DNA of 6,087 bases from Gemmatimonadota bacterium (GCA_003131365.1 PKVB01000176.1:1-6087); one strand, 5' to 3'; shown: positions 1 to 6,035, numbered from the stretch's first letter. Notes: a model not told the origin generated them from the sequence alone. A program made the numbers and translations.

Positions 1-625
1 GGCGGGTCCGGCCCGCTGCGAGCGTCGATTTCGGTCTTCTTCGGTGAATGATATAGTAGACCAGGATTGCGACTGCGCCCAGCACCAATACTCCAAGACT
101 TGTACGCGAGATGTATTTCTGGAGCAACGGCAGGTCGTGTCCGAAAAAGTAGCCAAGGGAGCCGAATGCGATCGCCCAGCCAATGCTGCCAATGGTTGTG
201 TAGATCACGAACTTCGTGAACGACATGCACGCCGCCCCGGCAACCACCGCCGCCCGCGTCCGCAGAATCGCGATGAACCGCCCGAACAGAATTGTCTTCG
301 CACCGTTCCGCTCGAAGAAAGCGTGGGTCCGTTCGATGTGGGATCTCCTCACGCCGATATAGCCGCCGTACCGCACGACGAGCGGCAGTCCGCCTTTGAT
401 CCCGATCCAATACCCCAGGATTCCGCCGACGATGGCGCTGAGCGCGGCGAGAATTATCACGACGACGATCGAGATTTGGCCGAGCGATGCGTAAGCGGCC
501 GCAGTAACCAGCGCGATTTCACCGGGGAGCGGGATGCCCACGCTCTCGAGGAGCACCAGCGCCACGAGTACGGGATACGTGTACGACTGAAGTAGTCGTG
601 ACAGGTGGTGTGCGAATTCAGGCAT
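1..625 (-). CDS. DedA-family (SNARE-associated, VTT-domain) inner-membrane protein, C-terminus cut by window edge
   Basis: Reading the minus strand from ATG at 625 gives 208 codons with no stop before the window edge, so the C-terminus is missing. The family signature is clear: E27 and G30-x-P-x-P-G-E36 in the first re-entrant segment, GYWIG at 71-75, FFERNG at 103-108, and GRFIAILRT (115-123) followed by AG at 129-130. Hydrophobic segments lie at about 18-48, 50-76, 134-162 and 176-194, and a basic tail (HRRRPK, 194-199) follows, so few residues are probably lost. DedA proteins are polytopic inner-membrane proteins; some members recycle undecaprenyl phosphate or other lipid carriers and others support proton-motive force and envelope integrity. 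The substrate here cannot be told. The acidic residue often found just before GYxIG is G68 here. No good Shine-Dalgarno precedes the ATG; an in-frame GTG at 682 would extend the protein but would run through a terminator hairpin, so ATG 625 is preferred. Confidence 0.9.
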   Translation of the reverse strand, partial: MPEFAHHLSRLLQSYTYPVLVALVLLESVGIPLPGEIALVTAAAYASLGQISIVVVIILAALSAIVGGILGYWIGIKGGLPLVVRYGGYIGVRRSHIERTHAFFERNGAKTILFGRFIAILRTRAAVVAGAACMSFTKFVIYTTIGSIGWAIAFGSLGYFFGHDLPLLQKYISRTSLGVLVLGAVAILVYYIIHRRRPKSTLAAGRTR

Positions 626-640
626 GAGAAGGTCGAAGGC

Positions 641-676
641 AATAAAAGAGCCCTCGATCCATCGGATCAAGGGCTC
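641..676 (-). terminator. Rho-independent terminator closing the sigma/anti-sigma/Spy-like operon
   Basis: On the minus strand GAGCCCT and AGGGCTC (arms 676-670 and 654-648) form seven pairs. A single mismatch (669/655) and five more pairs (GATCC/GGATC) follow, around a 3-nt loop. The hairpin is followed directly by TTTTATT at 647-641. The stop codon of the upstream gene is at 714-712, so the terminator sits about 35 bp behind it. There is no T-run after the hairpin on the plus strand, so it should act in one direction only. Confidence 0.88.
642..670 (-). promoter_or_regulatory. Possible sigma-70-like promoter for the DedA gene, embedded in the terminator
   Basis: On the minus strand TTGATC (670-665) and TTTTAT (647-642) are separated by exactly 17 bp. 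Each matches the sigma-70 consensus in 4 of 6 positions. The -35 box would lie in the first arm of the terminator hairpin and the -10 box would be its T-run. Transcription would begin near 635, leaving a leader of only about 10 nt before ATG 625, which fits the lack of a Shine-Dalgarno there. The match is modest and could be chance. Confidence 0.25.
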
Positions 677-711
677 TATCACATCAAGCGGCGAAAAAAT
701 GCGCCGGGATG

Positions 712-1248
712 CTAGGGCCTCTTCTTCAAGCCGGGCCGACCGCGCTGCTGCAGGCCCATGCCTTCCTTCTGTGATCCATTCTGTCCGGAGAGCTCCTGCG
801 CGCGTCTCCGGAACTGCTGCTGGAGCGCGATGTACCGTGCGCGCTGCACCGGCGTCATGAACCGCGCGAGCTCCTTCTGCTCGGCTTCGACAATCGAGAT
901 GCGCTGCTTCTGCAATCGCAACGATGCGTCGAGCAGCTCGCTCACGTGCTGCTGGTTCGGTTGGCCTCCCGATGTCATCTCCTGACGGAGTTGGCGACGG
1001 GTTTCCCTCTCCTGCGCCGCAACCTGACTGAGTTGCGGGGCGAAGCGCGAGTTGGACTGATCCAGCTGCGACATCTGCGCATCGGTAAGTCCGACACGTT
1101 CCTGGGTGAGCTTGGCGACGCGCTCGCGAAACTGCTGGTCGAGTGCCGGCCGGTTCGCCTTGGTGATGGGCGCGGTCACGGGCTGTGCATAAGCACTGGC
1201 TCCGCCAAGCCCGAGAGCCAGTATCGTCAGTCGGAGCGATCGCTTCAT
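712..1248 (-). CDS. Secreted Spy/CpxP-like LTxxQ-motif protein (periplasmic stress chaperone or sensor)
   Basis: The product is 178 aa. Residues 1-21 form a Sec signal peptide (basic MKR start, hydrophobic core, cleavage after AYA at 19-21, mature protein from Q22). The mature part is almost wholly charged and glutamine-rich helix. It carries two LTxxQ-type motifs: LTDAQ at 54-58 and MTPVQ at 131-135, the latter followed by RARYIALQQQF. This is the layout of Spy/CpxP-type periplasmic proteins, which form helical dimers, bind unfolded proteins or feed envelope-stress sensing. It has one histidine (H101) and no cysteine, so metal binding is unlikely. A TTG at 1266 overlaps the preceding stop and would add six residues ahead of the signal peptide. 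ATG 1248 is preferred because it gives a normal signal peptide and has AAGG just upstream, although the spacing is short. As third gene of the ECF cassette it may act as the periplasmic input or effector. Confidence 0.82.
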   Translation of the reverse strand: MKRSLRLTILALGLGGASAYAQPVTAPITKANRPALDQQFRERVAKLTQERVGLTDAQMSQLDQSNSRFAPQLSQVAAQERETRRQLRQEMTSGGQPNQQHVSELLDASLRLQKQRISIVEAEQKELARFMTPVQRARYIALQQQFRRRAQELSGQNGSQKEGMGLQQRGRPGLKKRP

Positions 1249-1262
1249 GACCTTAATGATGA

Positions 1263-1874
1263 TCAAAGACTGTCACCGCTGTCCACGGAGATCACTGGAT
1301 CCGGCTCGGAAGCGGGCAGCGCATCGAAGCCATTCATGTCGTTCATAAGCTGCACGAGGCTGCCATCGCTCAGGCCGTCGGCGTCGGCGGCGAGAGCAAG
1401 CGCCTGCGGGTGCGGCGCGATAATTGGCTGCACCACCGTCCTGGAACGGGCGACCGACTCGGCGGGGCTCGGCTTGGCTGCCTCCGGCAGCTTTGCAATC
1501 GTGAGCGCGGGCTGCTGGCTTCGCGCGCGTGATGCCAGAGAGCCGTTCGATTGGAGCAGGATCGATCCGCCTCCCAGCACAACGACCGCGAGGCTCGCCG
1601 CGACCAGCCACGACACGACACGGGTCCTCGCCGGACGCTCCGTCGCTGGAACAATCGTGCGGTAAGGTGGGATCTGTCGCACCACACTATCGACGTCGAT
1701 CGATGGCGCGAATACCGCCGCGCTCTTGACCGTACGAAGCACCTCCAGATCCTCCTGGCAGCTGTCGCACGTCGCAAGATGCGCTTCGACGCGCTGCCTC
1801 TCGCCATCGGCGAGGGCGCGATGCAACAGATCCGGAAGCATTTCCTGGATGTCGCTGTCGGTGCACTTATTCAT
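1263..1874 (-). CDS. Membrane-anchored zinc-finger (zf-HC2) anti-sigma factor
   Basis: This 203-aa protein has the layout of ZAS-type anti-sigma factors. The N-terminal cytoplasmic domain carries H32-x3-C36-x2-C39, with C4 as a likely fourth zinc ligand. A single transmembrane helix spans about 86-107, rich in Val, Ala, Leu and Gly after RTR. A roughly 95-residue Ala/Pro/Ser-rich region follows, which should lie in the periplasm and end in an acidic tail. Such proteins bind and silence their cognate ECF sigma factor until an envelope signal releases it. The ATG overlaps the end of the sigma gene (ATGAATAA, 8 bp), and AAGGAG at 1890-1885 lies 10 nt upstream, so translation is probably coupled. 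The C-terminal stretch around SLVQLMNDMNGFDALP (about 172-187) is the part most likely to meet a periplasmic partner, for example the next gene product; that is inference. Confidence 0.88.
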   Translation of the reverse strand: MNKCTDSDIQEMLPDLLHRALADGERQRVEAHLATCDSCQEDLEVLRTVKSAAVFAPSIDVDSVVRQIPPYRTIVPATERPARTRVVSWLVAASLAVVVLGGGSILLQSNGSLASRARSQQPALTIAKLPEAAKPSPAESVARSRTVVQPIIAPHPQALALAADADGLSDGSLVQLMNDMNGFDALPASEPDPVISVDSGDSL

Positions 1875-2424
1875 CTTTCAAAAACTCCTTTACCGTCTTG
1901 ATCGCATTGTGGTAGTGAACCCGCGCCGCACCCTCGGTGCTTCCCACCACTTCCGCAATCTCCTTGTATGACAAACCCTGCTGCACCCTCAGCGTGAAAA
2001 CCTCACGCTGCGTCGGAGAAAGCGCGTCGAGCGACTTCCTCACTCTCTCCTGTGCCTCTTCCGCTATCAGCCCATCGAGGGCGCCGTATTCGCTCACGTG
2101 ATCCGATTCTTCTACGGGAACCGTCTCCCGACTCCTCCGTTCCGCCCTTCTCCGATCCAGCATCAGACGCCGCTCGATCGTGAAAAGCCAGGTCCTCAGC
2201 GTGCTCGCTCCGCGAAACGAATCCAGCGACGCAAACGCCCTTACGAACGTATCCTGAACCAGCTCTTCTATCCCGTCCCGCTCTCCGGCACTCGCCGCAA
2301 AGCGCGCCAGCGCCTGGGAATGCCGCCCCACCAACCGCGTTGCGGCACGGCCGTCTCCGGCCCTCCAGCGGTTGATTAGCTCCATGTCGGTCTCTTCGGG
2401 CCTGCCCTCGGGGCTAGGATTCAT
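1867..2424 (-). CDS. ECF-family RNA polymerase sigma factor
   Basis: The 185-aa product contains only sigma regions 2 and 4, as expected for group 4 (ECF) sigma factors. Region 2 covers about 15-93. It includes the core-binding/-10 part ELVQDTFVRAF (54-64) and TWLFTIERRLMLDRRR (78-93). A short charged linker follows. Region 4 spans about 128-182, with SPTQREVFTLRVQQGLSYKE (136-155) leading into the helix-turn-helix that reads the -35 element. It directs RNA polymerase to a stress regulon, probably including its own operon, and the overlapping downstream gene encodes its inhibitor. The start is uncertain. ATG 2424 has GAGG at 2432-2429. ATG 2385 (residue 14, just before ELINRW) has GAAGAGA about 6 nt upstream, and would suit a transcript starting near 2432. 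Confidence 0.93.
   Translation of the reverse strand: MNPSPEGRPEETDMELINRWRAGDGRAATRLVGRHSQALARFAASAGERDGIEELVQDTFVRAFASLDSFRGASTLRTWLFTIERRLMLDRRRAERRSRETVPVEESDHVSEYGALDGLIAEEAQERVRKSLDALSPTQREVFTLRVQQGLSYKEIAEVVGSTEGAARVHYHNAIKTVKEFLKDE
1885..1890 (-). promoter_or_regulatory. Shine-Dalgarno of the anti-sigma gene, inside the sigma gene
   Basis: AAGGAG on the minus strand lies 10 nt before ATG 1874 and inside the last codons of the sigma factor gene. It supports the chosen anti-sigma start and coupled synthesis of the two partners. Confidence 0.7.
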
Positions 2425-2438
2425 GGAGCCTCGTCAGG

Positions 2439-2465
2439 TAGACGCTCCAGGAGGCCTGCCGTTAA
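2439..2465 (-). promoter_or_regulatory. Candidate ECF-type autoregulatory promoter of the sigma operon
   Basis: On the minus strand TTAAC (2465-2461) is followed after 16 bp by CGTCTA (2444-2439). Many ECF sigma factors use an AAC-containing -35 element and a CGTC or CGTCTA-like -10 element at this spacing, and many regulate themselves. The -35 box matches GGAAC only in its last three bases. Transcription would start around 2432, close to ATG 2424, so this promoter would favour initiation at ATG 2385. The site rests on pattern and position only. Confidence 0.38.
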
Positions 2466-2471
2466 GACCGA

Positions 2472-2500
2472 TTGACCGGGCCGAATGGCACTCATATGTT
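2472..2500 (+). promoter_or_regulatory. Possible sigma-70-like promoter overlapping the start of the phosphodiesterase gene
   Basis: TTGACC (2472-2477) and TATGTT (2495-2500) are separated by 17 bp and match the vegetative consensus in 5 of 6 and 4 of 6 positions. It lies in the divergent region, back to back with the candidate ECF promoter. A transcript would start near 2507, downstream of ATG 2496, which conflicts with that start codon. Either the boxes are accidental or the gene starts later. Confidence 0.3.
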
Positions 2501-3248
2501 CGCGCTCATCGTTCCCCAAAAATACTACCCCGAGGAACTCCTGACTCCCTCACACCTCCGGAATCCGCTCGAAAAGATCTCCCACCGCGGGGCGCATCAG
2601 ACGCTTCCGGAAAACTCGATACCCGCATTTCTCCGCGCGATCGAGCTGGGAGCAGACGCGATCGAGTTGGATGTGCACGCTACGAGCGACGGCGTGGTCA
2701 TCGTGCACCACGATCCAGTCGTGAGCGCGCCGGGAGAAAAGAAAGCACGAATCGCCGATCTCTCCGCCTCAGAGATCAGCCGCTTCCCGTTGGCGCATGG
2801 CACCGGGATTCCTACACTCAAAGCGGTTCTCGATGCCGTCGGTGACCGGGCACGAGTGTACGTCGAAATCAAGGCGACGGAAATCGAGCCTCTGGTAATC
2901 CGTTGCATACGCGAGTCGGGCGCGAGCTGCGCCGTGCACGCTTTCGACCATCGCGTCGTCAAAATCGTGAAGAAGATTTTCCCAGCCATTCGAACTGGTG
3001 TGCTCGAAGTCGCGCGTCACATTGATCCGGTAGCATCGCTCCTCGCCGCTGGAGCGGAGGATCTCTGGCAAGAGGTGTCGTTCATCGACGAGGATCTGGT
3101 CGCGCGCGCGCATTTCATCAATGCGAGAGTGATCGCCTGGACCGCCGACGATCCGGAGCAGTGGGAAACCCTGAGCGAGCTCGGCGTGGACGGAATTTGC
3201 ACAAATCGCATCGCCGAGCTCGCAACATGGAGCCTGCAACTGAGCTAG
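2496..3248 (+). CDS. Glycerophosphodiester phosphodiesterase (GDPD family), cytoplasmic
   Basis: The 250-aa product is a short, single-domain GDPD TIM barrel without signal peptide or membrane segment. It hydrolyses glycerophosphodiesters, the deacylation products of phospholipids, to sn-glycerol 3-phosphate and an alcohol. The catalytic set is complete: HRG at 30-32, PENS at 38-41, the ELD metal ligands (E57, D59), HHD with the second catalytic histidine H72 and D73, and the VEIK strand with E124 and K126. The C-terminal strands VIAWTADDPEQW and GVDGICTNR, typical of the family, are also present. The start is not firm. ATG 2496 lacks a Shine-Dalgarno. A TTG at 2472 would add eight residues, but AGGAGG (2449-2454) lies 17 nt from it. 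Conserved sequence begins only near residue 28, so a later start is possible. It is transcribed away from the sigma operon and is followed after 44 bp by the amidohydrolase pair, probably in one transcript. Confidence 0.92.
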   Translation: MFALIVPQKYYPEELLTPSHLRNPLEKISHRGAHQTLPENSIPAFLRAIELGADAIELDVHATSDGVVIVHHDPVVSAPGEKKARIADLSASEISRFPLAHGTGIPTLKAVLDAVGDRARVYVEIKATEIEPLVIRCIRESGASCAVHAFDHRVVKIVKKIFPAIRTGVLEVARHIDPVASLLAAGAEDLWQEVSFIDEDLVARAHFINARVIAWTADDPEQWETLSELGVDGICTNRIAELATWSLQLS

Positions 3249-3274
3249 TTTATTGCGACTCGTAGCCCTTCCTC

Positions 3275-3280
3275 AGGAGG
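3275..3280 (+). promoter_or_regulatory. Strong Shine-Dalgarno of the first amidohydrolase gene, inside a short inverted repeat
   Basis: AGGAGG lies 12 nt before ATG 3293, slightly farther than usual, and supports that start. It overlaps the right arm of a small inverted repeat (TTCCT 3269-3273, AGGAA 3278-3282, 4-nt loop). On its other side GAGG (3277-3280) could pair with CCTC (3287-3290). Weak masking of the ribosome site is possible but unproven. Confidence 0.65.
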
Positions 3281-3292
3281 AATTTCCCTCTC

Positions 3293-4714
3293 ATGCGCGC
3301 TTTTCTTTGTCTCTTGCTGGTGGGAGCAATAGCCTGTGCATCTGCTCCGTCCGGGACGACCGCCTCGCCAACGCCCTCTCGCGATTCAGCGCAGGCCGAT
3401 GCCGGTCGCGGCGGCGTATCGATGCCGAACGCCGATCCGTTTCCCAGCACTTACGTTGCCTTCCCGTCCCGAACAACGGTCATCCGCAACGTCAACGTTC
3501 TGACGGCGGCCGGACCGATGATCAGGAACGGTGCGATTCTTCTCCAGAATGGCAAGATCGCCGCGGTCGGCGCGACAGTTGAGGCGCCGGCTGATGCGCT
3601 CGTGATCGATGGCGCCGGCAAGTACGTCACTCCCGGCATCATCGACGACCATTCCCACCTCGGTGTGTACGCCGCGCCAGGCGGTAACGCGTTGAGTGAT
3701 GGCAACGAAGCGACCAGCCCCTCGACTCCGCAGGTCTGGGCCGAGCATTCCGTGTGGCCCCAGGACCCGCAGTTCCCTCGAAATCTCGCTGGGGGTGTGA
3801 CGACGCTGCAGGTACTCCCGGGCTCGGCGAACCTCATTGGCGGTAGAAGCGTGGTGCTCAAGGTCGTCCCCGGTCGCACCGTGCAGGCGATGAAGTTCCC
3901 GGGTGCGAAATACGGACTCAAGATGGCATGTGGGGAAAATCCCAAGAGAGTGTATGGTCAGCGCGGCGGACCCCAAACGCGAATGGGCAACGTCGCCGGG
4001 TATCGCGCCGCCTGGATCAGAGCGGTTGAGTACCGCCGCAAGTGGGACAAATGGAACGCCGATCACAAGGGCGATCCACCGGCGCGTGACCTCGGCAACG
4101 AAACTCTCGCCGAAGCGCTGCGCGGGAACATTCTCGTTCACAATCACTGCTACCGCGCAGACGAGATGGCGCAGATGATCGACATCTCGCACGAGTTCGG
4201 ATACAAGATCCGCTCGTTTCATCACGCAGTGGAGGCATACAAAATCGGCGACCTGCTCGCAAAAGAGGGCATCGGCGCCTCGATCTGGGCGGACTGGGGC
4301 AGCTTCAAGATGGAAGCGCTCGACGCGGTGAAGGCCAACATGGCACTGGTAGATCACGATGGTGCGAGGGTAATCGTGCACTCCGATGATCCCTCGGGCT
4401 CGCAGCGGCTCAACCAGGAAGCGGCGAAGGCGATGGAAGCCGGCGCCGAGATTGGGCTTCCGGTGAGCGAGGATCAGGCAATCAAGTGGCTGACGATCAA
4501 TCCCGCGTGGGCCCTGGGCCTCGACGACAAGATCGGCTCCCTCGAAGCTGGAAAGAACGCCGACGTCGTGCTCTGGACGGGCGATCCGTTCAGCGTCTAC
4601 TCGAAGCCGGAGAAGGTGTGGATAGATGGCGCGCTATTATATGACCGTACCGATCCGTCAGAGCAGTGGCGCACTGATTTCGAGCTTGGCTTCGTACCGT
4701 TCAACCGGAATTAA
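3293..4714 (+). CDS. Exported amidohydrolase (imidazolonepropionase-like), probable lipoprotein, metal site intact
   Basis: The 473-aa product belongs to the metal-dependent amidohydrolase superfamily. The N-terminus looks like a lipoprotein signal with C15 after GAIA as the lipidation site; Ala at +2 fits outer-membrane sorting. A Ser/Thr/Ala/Pro-rich linker runs to about 50, followed by the small beta-sandwich (about 60-115). The barrel opens with PGIIDDHSHLG (114-124), whose H120 and H122 are the HxH metal ligands. Further likely ligands are K190 or K210 (the latter in GLKMACGENPK, 208-218), H283/H285 in VHNHCYRADE, H310/H311, and D365/D366 in VHSDDPSG. The C-terminal GSLEAGKNADVVLWTGDPF (415-433) closes the sandwich. 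Relatives cleave amide, ester or cyclic-amide bonds, some as exported peptidases; the substrate cannot be read from sequence. The next gene starts 3 bp after its stop and encodes a paralogue without metal ligands. Confidence 0.9.
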   Translation: MRAFLCLLLVGAIACASAPSGTTASPTPSRDSAQADAGRGGVSMPNADPFPSTYVAFPSRTTVIRNVNVLTAAGPMIRNGAILLQNGKIAAVGATVEAPADALVIDGAGKYVTPGIIDDHSHLGVYAAPGGNALSDGNEATSPSTPQVWAEHSVWPQDPQFPRNLAGGVTTLQVLPGSANLIGGRSVVLKVVPGRTVQAMKFPGAKYGLKMACGENPKRVYGQRGGPQTRMGNVAGYRAAWIRAVEYRRKWDKWNADHKGDPPARDLGNETLAEALRGNILVHNHCYRADEMAQMIDISHEFGYKIRSFHHAVEAYKIGDLLAKEGIGASIWADWGSFKMEALDAVKANMALVDHDGARVIVHSDDPSGSQRLNQEAAKAMEAGAEIGLPVSEDQAIKWLTINPAWALGLDDKIGSLEAGKNADVVLWTGDPFSVYSKPEKVWIDGALLYDRTDPSEQWRTDFELGFVPFNRN

Positions 4715-4717
4715 TCG

Positions 4718-6022
4718 ATGATCTCATACAGGCTCAATTCGCGTTTTGCCGCCGCCCTTGCTCTGGCGGCGATGCTGGCAATGCCCGCCGCGGCGCAAAC
4801 GATTGCGATCACCGGAGGCAAGGTTTATCCGGTGAGCGGACCACCGATTGAAAACGGAACGGTCATAATCGTCAATGGCAAGATCAGCGCTGTCGGTGCG
4901 AACGTGCCGATCCCGGCTGGCGCGCAGCGCATCGATGCGACCGGCAAGACCGTGACACCCGGCTTCGTCGACGCTTCGACACAGCTCGGCGTCCAGGAGG
5001 TCGCGGCGGTGAACGATACACGCGACATGAGCGCGCGCGGGAAGGACAACATCGCGGCCTCCTTCACCGTCTGGGAGGGGCTGAACCCGAACTCGGTTTT
5101 GCTCGCGCCCGCTCGCAAAGAGGGCATCACCACCTTCGTCATCGTTCCAACCGGCGGTCTGGTGTCGGGCCAAGCCGCTCTCGTGGACGTCGTGCCGGGA
5201 ACGACGACCGACATGATCATCAGGGCTCCAGTCGCGATGGTAGCCGAAATCGGCGATCCGCAGTCAGTGGGACTCGGCTCGCGAGGCGAGCTGATCGTGA
5301 AGCTGCGGGAGCTGCTGGAGGACACGAAGTTCTTCCAGACGCACCGCGACGCATTCGATCGCGCTCAGACGCGCCCTTTCTCAGCGAGCAGACTCGACCT
5401 GGAGGCGATGATTCCGGTGGTGGAGGGCAAGCTTCCGCTCCTCGTCTCGGTCGATCGCGCGTCCGACATTGACGCCGCCATGCGCCTCGCGCGCGAGTAC
5501 AACGTCAAGCTGATGATCTCGAGCGCCGCGGAGGGCTGGATGATCGCGGACAAGCTTGCCGCGGCCCGGATTCCAGTTCTTACTGGAGCGATGAACAACA
5601 TTCCGGCCGGATTCGCCGCGCTCGGGCAGCGTCAGGAAAACGCCGGCTTGTTGCGCAAGGCCGGGGTCCAGGTCGCGCTCATCGGAAACGCCGGAGGCGG
5701 CGACGAAGAAGCATTCAACGTCCGCAACCTGAAGCAGGAAGCCGGTAACGCTGTCTCCTACGGAATGACGTGGGACGACGCGCTGCGCGCCGTGACGCTC
5801 GCGCCCGCTGAATTGTTCGGCGCGGCGGATCGAGTCGGTTCGCTAAGGCCTGGTCTCGAAGGCAACGTGGTCGTCTGGAGCGGCGACCCGTTCGAGTTCA
5901 CGACGCGAGCCGAGCATGTGTTCGTGCGCGGACGCGAGTACACCGAGAAGACGAGGCAGGATCTGCTGATCGAGCGGTACCGTAATCTTCCCGGAACGCA
6001 CAACAGTCCGGCTCCGCGCTAG
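4718..6022 (+). CDS. Secreted amidohydrolase-fold paralogue lacking metal ligands (probable pseudoenzyme partner)
   Basis: The 434-aa product has a Sec signal peptide with cleavage after AAA at 24-26. The rest is homologous along its length to the preceding protein: compare ISAVGANVPIPAG (56-68) and GSLRPGLEGNVVVWSGDPF (374-392). The fold is kept but the metal site is not. HxH is replaced by DASTQLG (85-91; S87, Q89). The two candidate carboxylated lysines align with D157 and M174. The VHxHRADE-type strand reads VSVDRASD (243-250), the next histidine aligns with S269, and the catalytic aspartate aligns with N324. Without these residues ordinary hydrolysis is unlikely. The reading frame is intact and the protein ordinary in length, so it is not a decaying gene. 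With a 3-bp spacing and weak Shine-Dalgarno it is probably translated by coupling with the lipoprotein partner and may form a complex with it in the periplasm. The role as structural or regulatory subunit is inference. Confidence 0.88.
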   Translation: MISYRLNSRFAAALALAAMLAMPAAAQTIAITGGKVYPVSGPPIENGTVIIVNGKISAVGANVPIPAGAQRIDATGKTVTPGFVDASTQLGVQEVAAVNDTRDMSARGKDNIAASFTVWEGLNPNSVLLAPARKEGITTFVIVPTGGLVSGQAALVDVVPGTTTDMIIRAPVAMVAEIGDPQSVGLGSRGELIVKLRELLEDTKFFQTHRDAFDRAQTRPFSASRLDLEAMIPVVEGKLPLLVSVDRASDIDAAMRLAREYNVKLMISSAAEGWMIADKLAAARIPVLTGAMNNIPAGFAALGQRQENAGLLRKAGVQVALIGNAGGGDEEAFNVRNLKQEAGNAVSYGMTWDDALRAVTLAPAELFGAADRVGSLRPGLEGNVVVWSGDPFEFTTRAEHVFVRGREYTEKTRQDLLIERYRNLPGTHNSPAPR

Positions 6023-6035
6023 CGATTACTACAAC

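Noticed and set aside
44..595. Plus-strand open frame of 183 codons antisense to the DedA gene
   Set aside because: Its translation is charged and low in hydrophobic structure with no recognisable motif, while the minus strand gives a canonical DedA protein over the same bases.
1246..1266. TTG 1266 as the start of the Spy-like gene
   Set aside because: It overlaps the previous stop, but it adds MIIIKV before an already complete signal peptide and has no ribosome-binding site.
946..1665. Plus-strand open frame of 239 codons across the Spy-like and anti-sigma genes
   Set aside because: It runs across two well-supported minus-strand genes and shows no motif of its own.
2113..2124. GGAAC and CGTC in close succession on the plus strand as a second ECF promoter
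   Set aside because: The two boxes are directly adjacent, without the 16-17 bp spacer an ECF promoter needs, and they lie inside the sigma factor coding sequence.
2769..3239. Minus-strand open frame of 156 codons inside the phosphodiesterase
   Set aside because: The plus-strand GDPD motifs are unambiguous here and the antisense translation resembles nothing.
3386..4381. Minus-strand open frame of 331 codons antisense to the first amidohydrolase
   Set aside because: It is His/Arg/Val-rich with no domain signal, and the plus strand encodes a full amidohydrolase with conserved motifs. Long antisense frames are common in GC-rich coding DNA.
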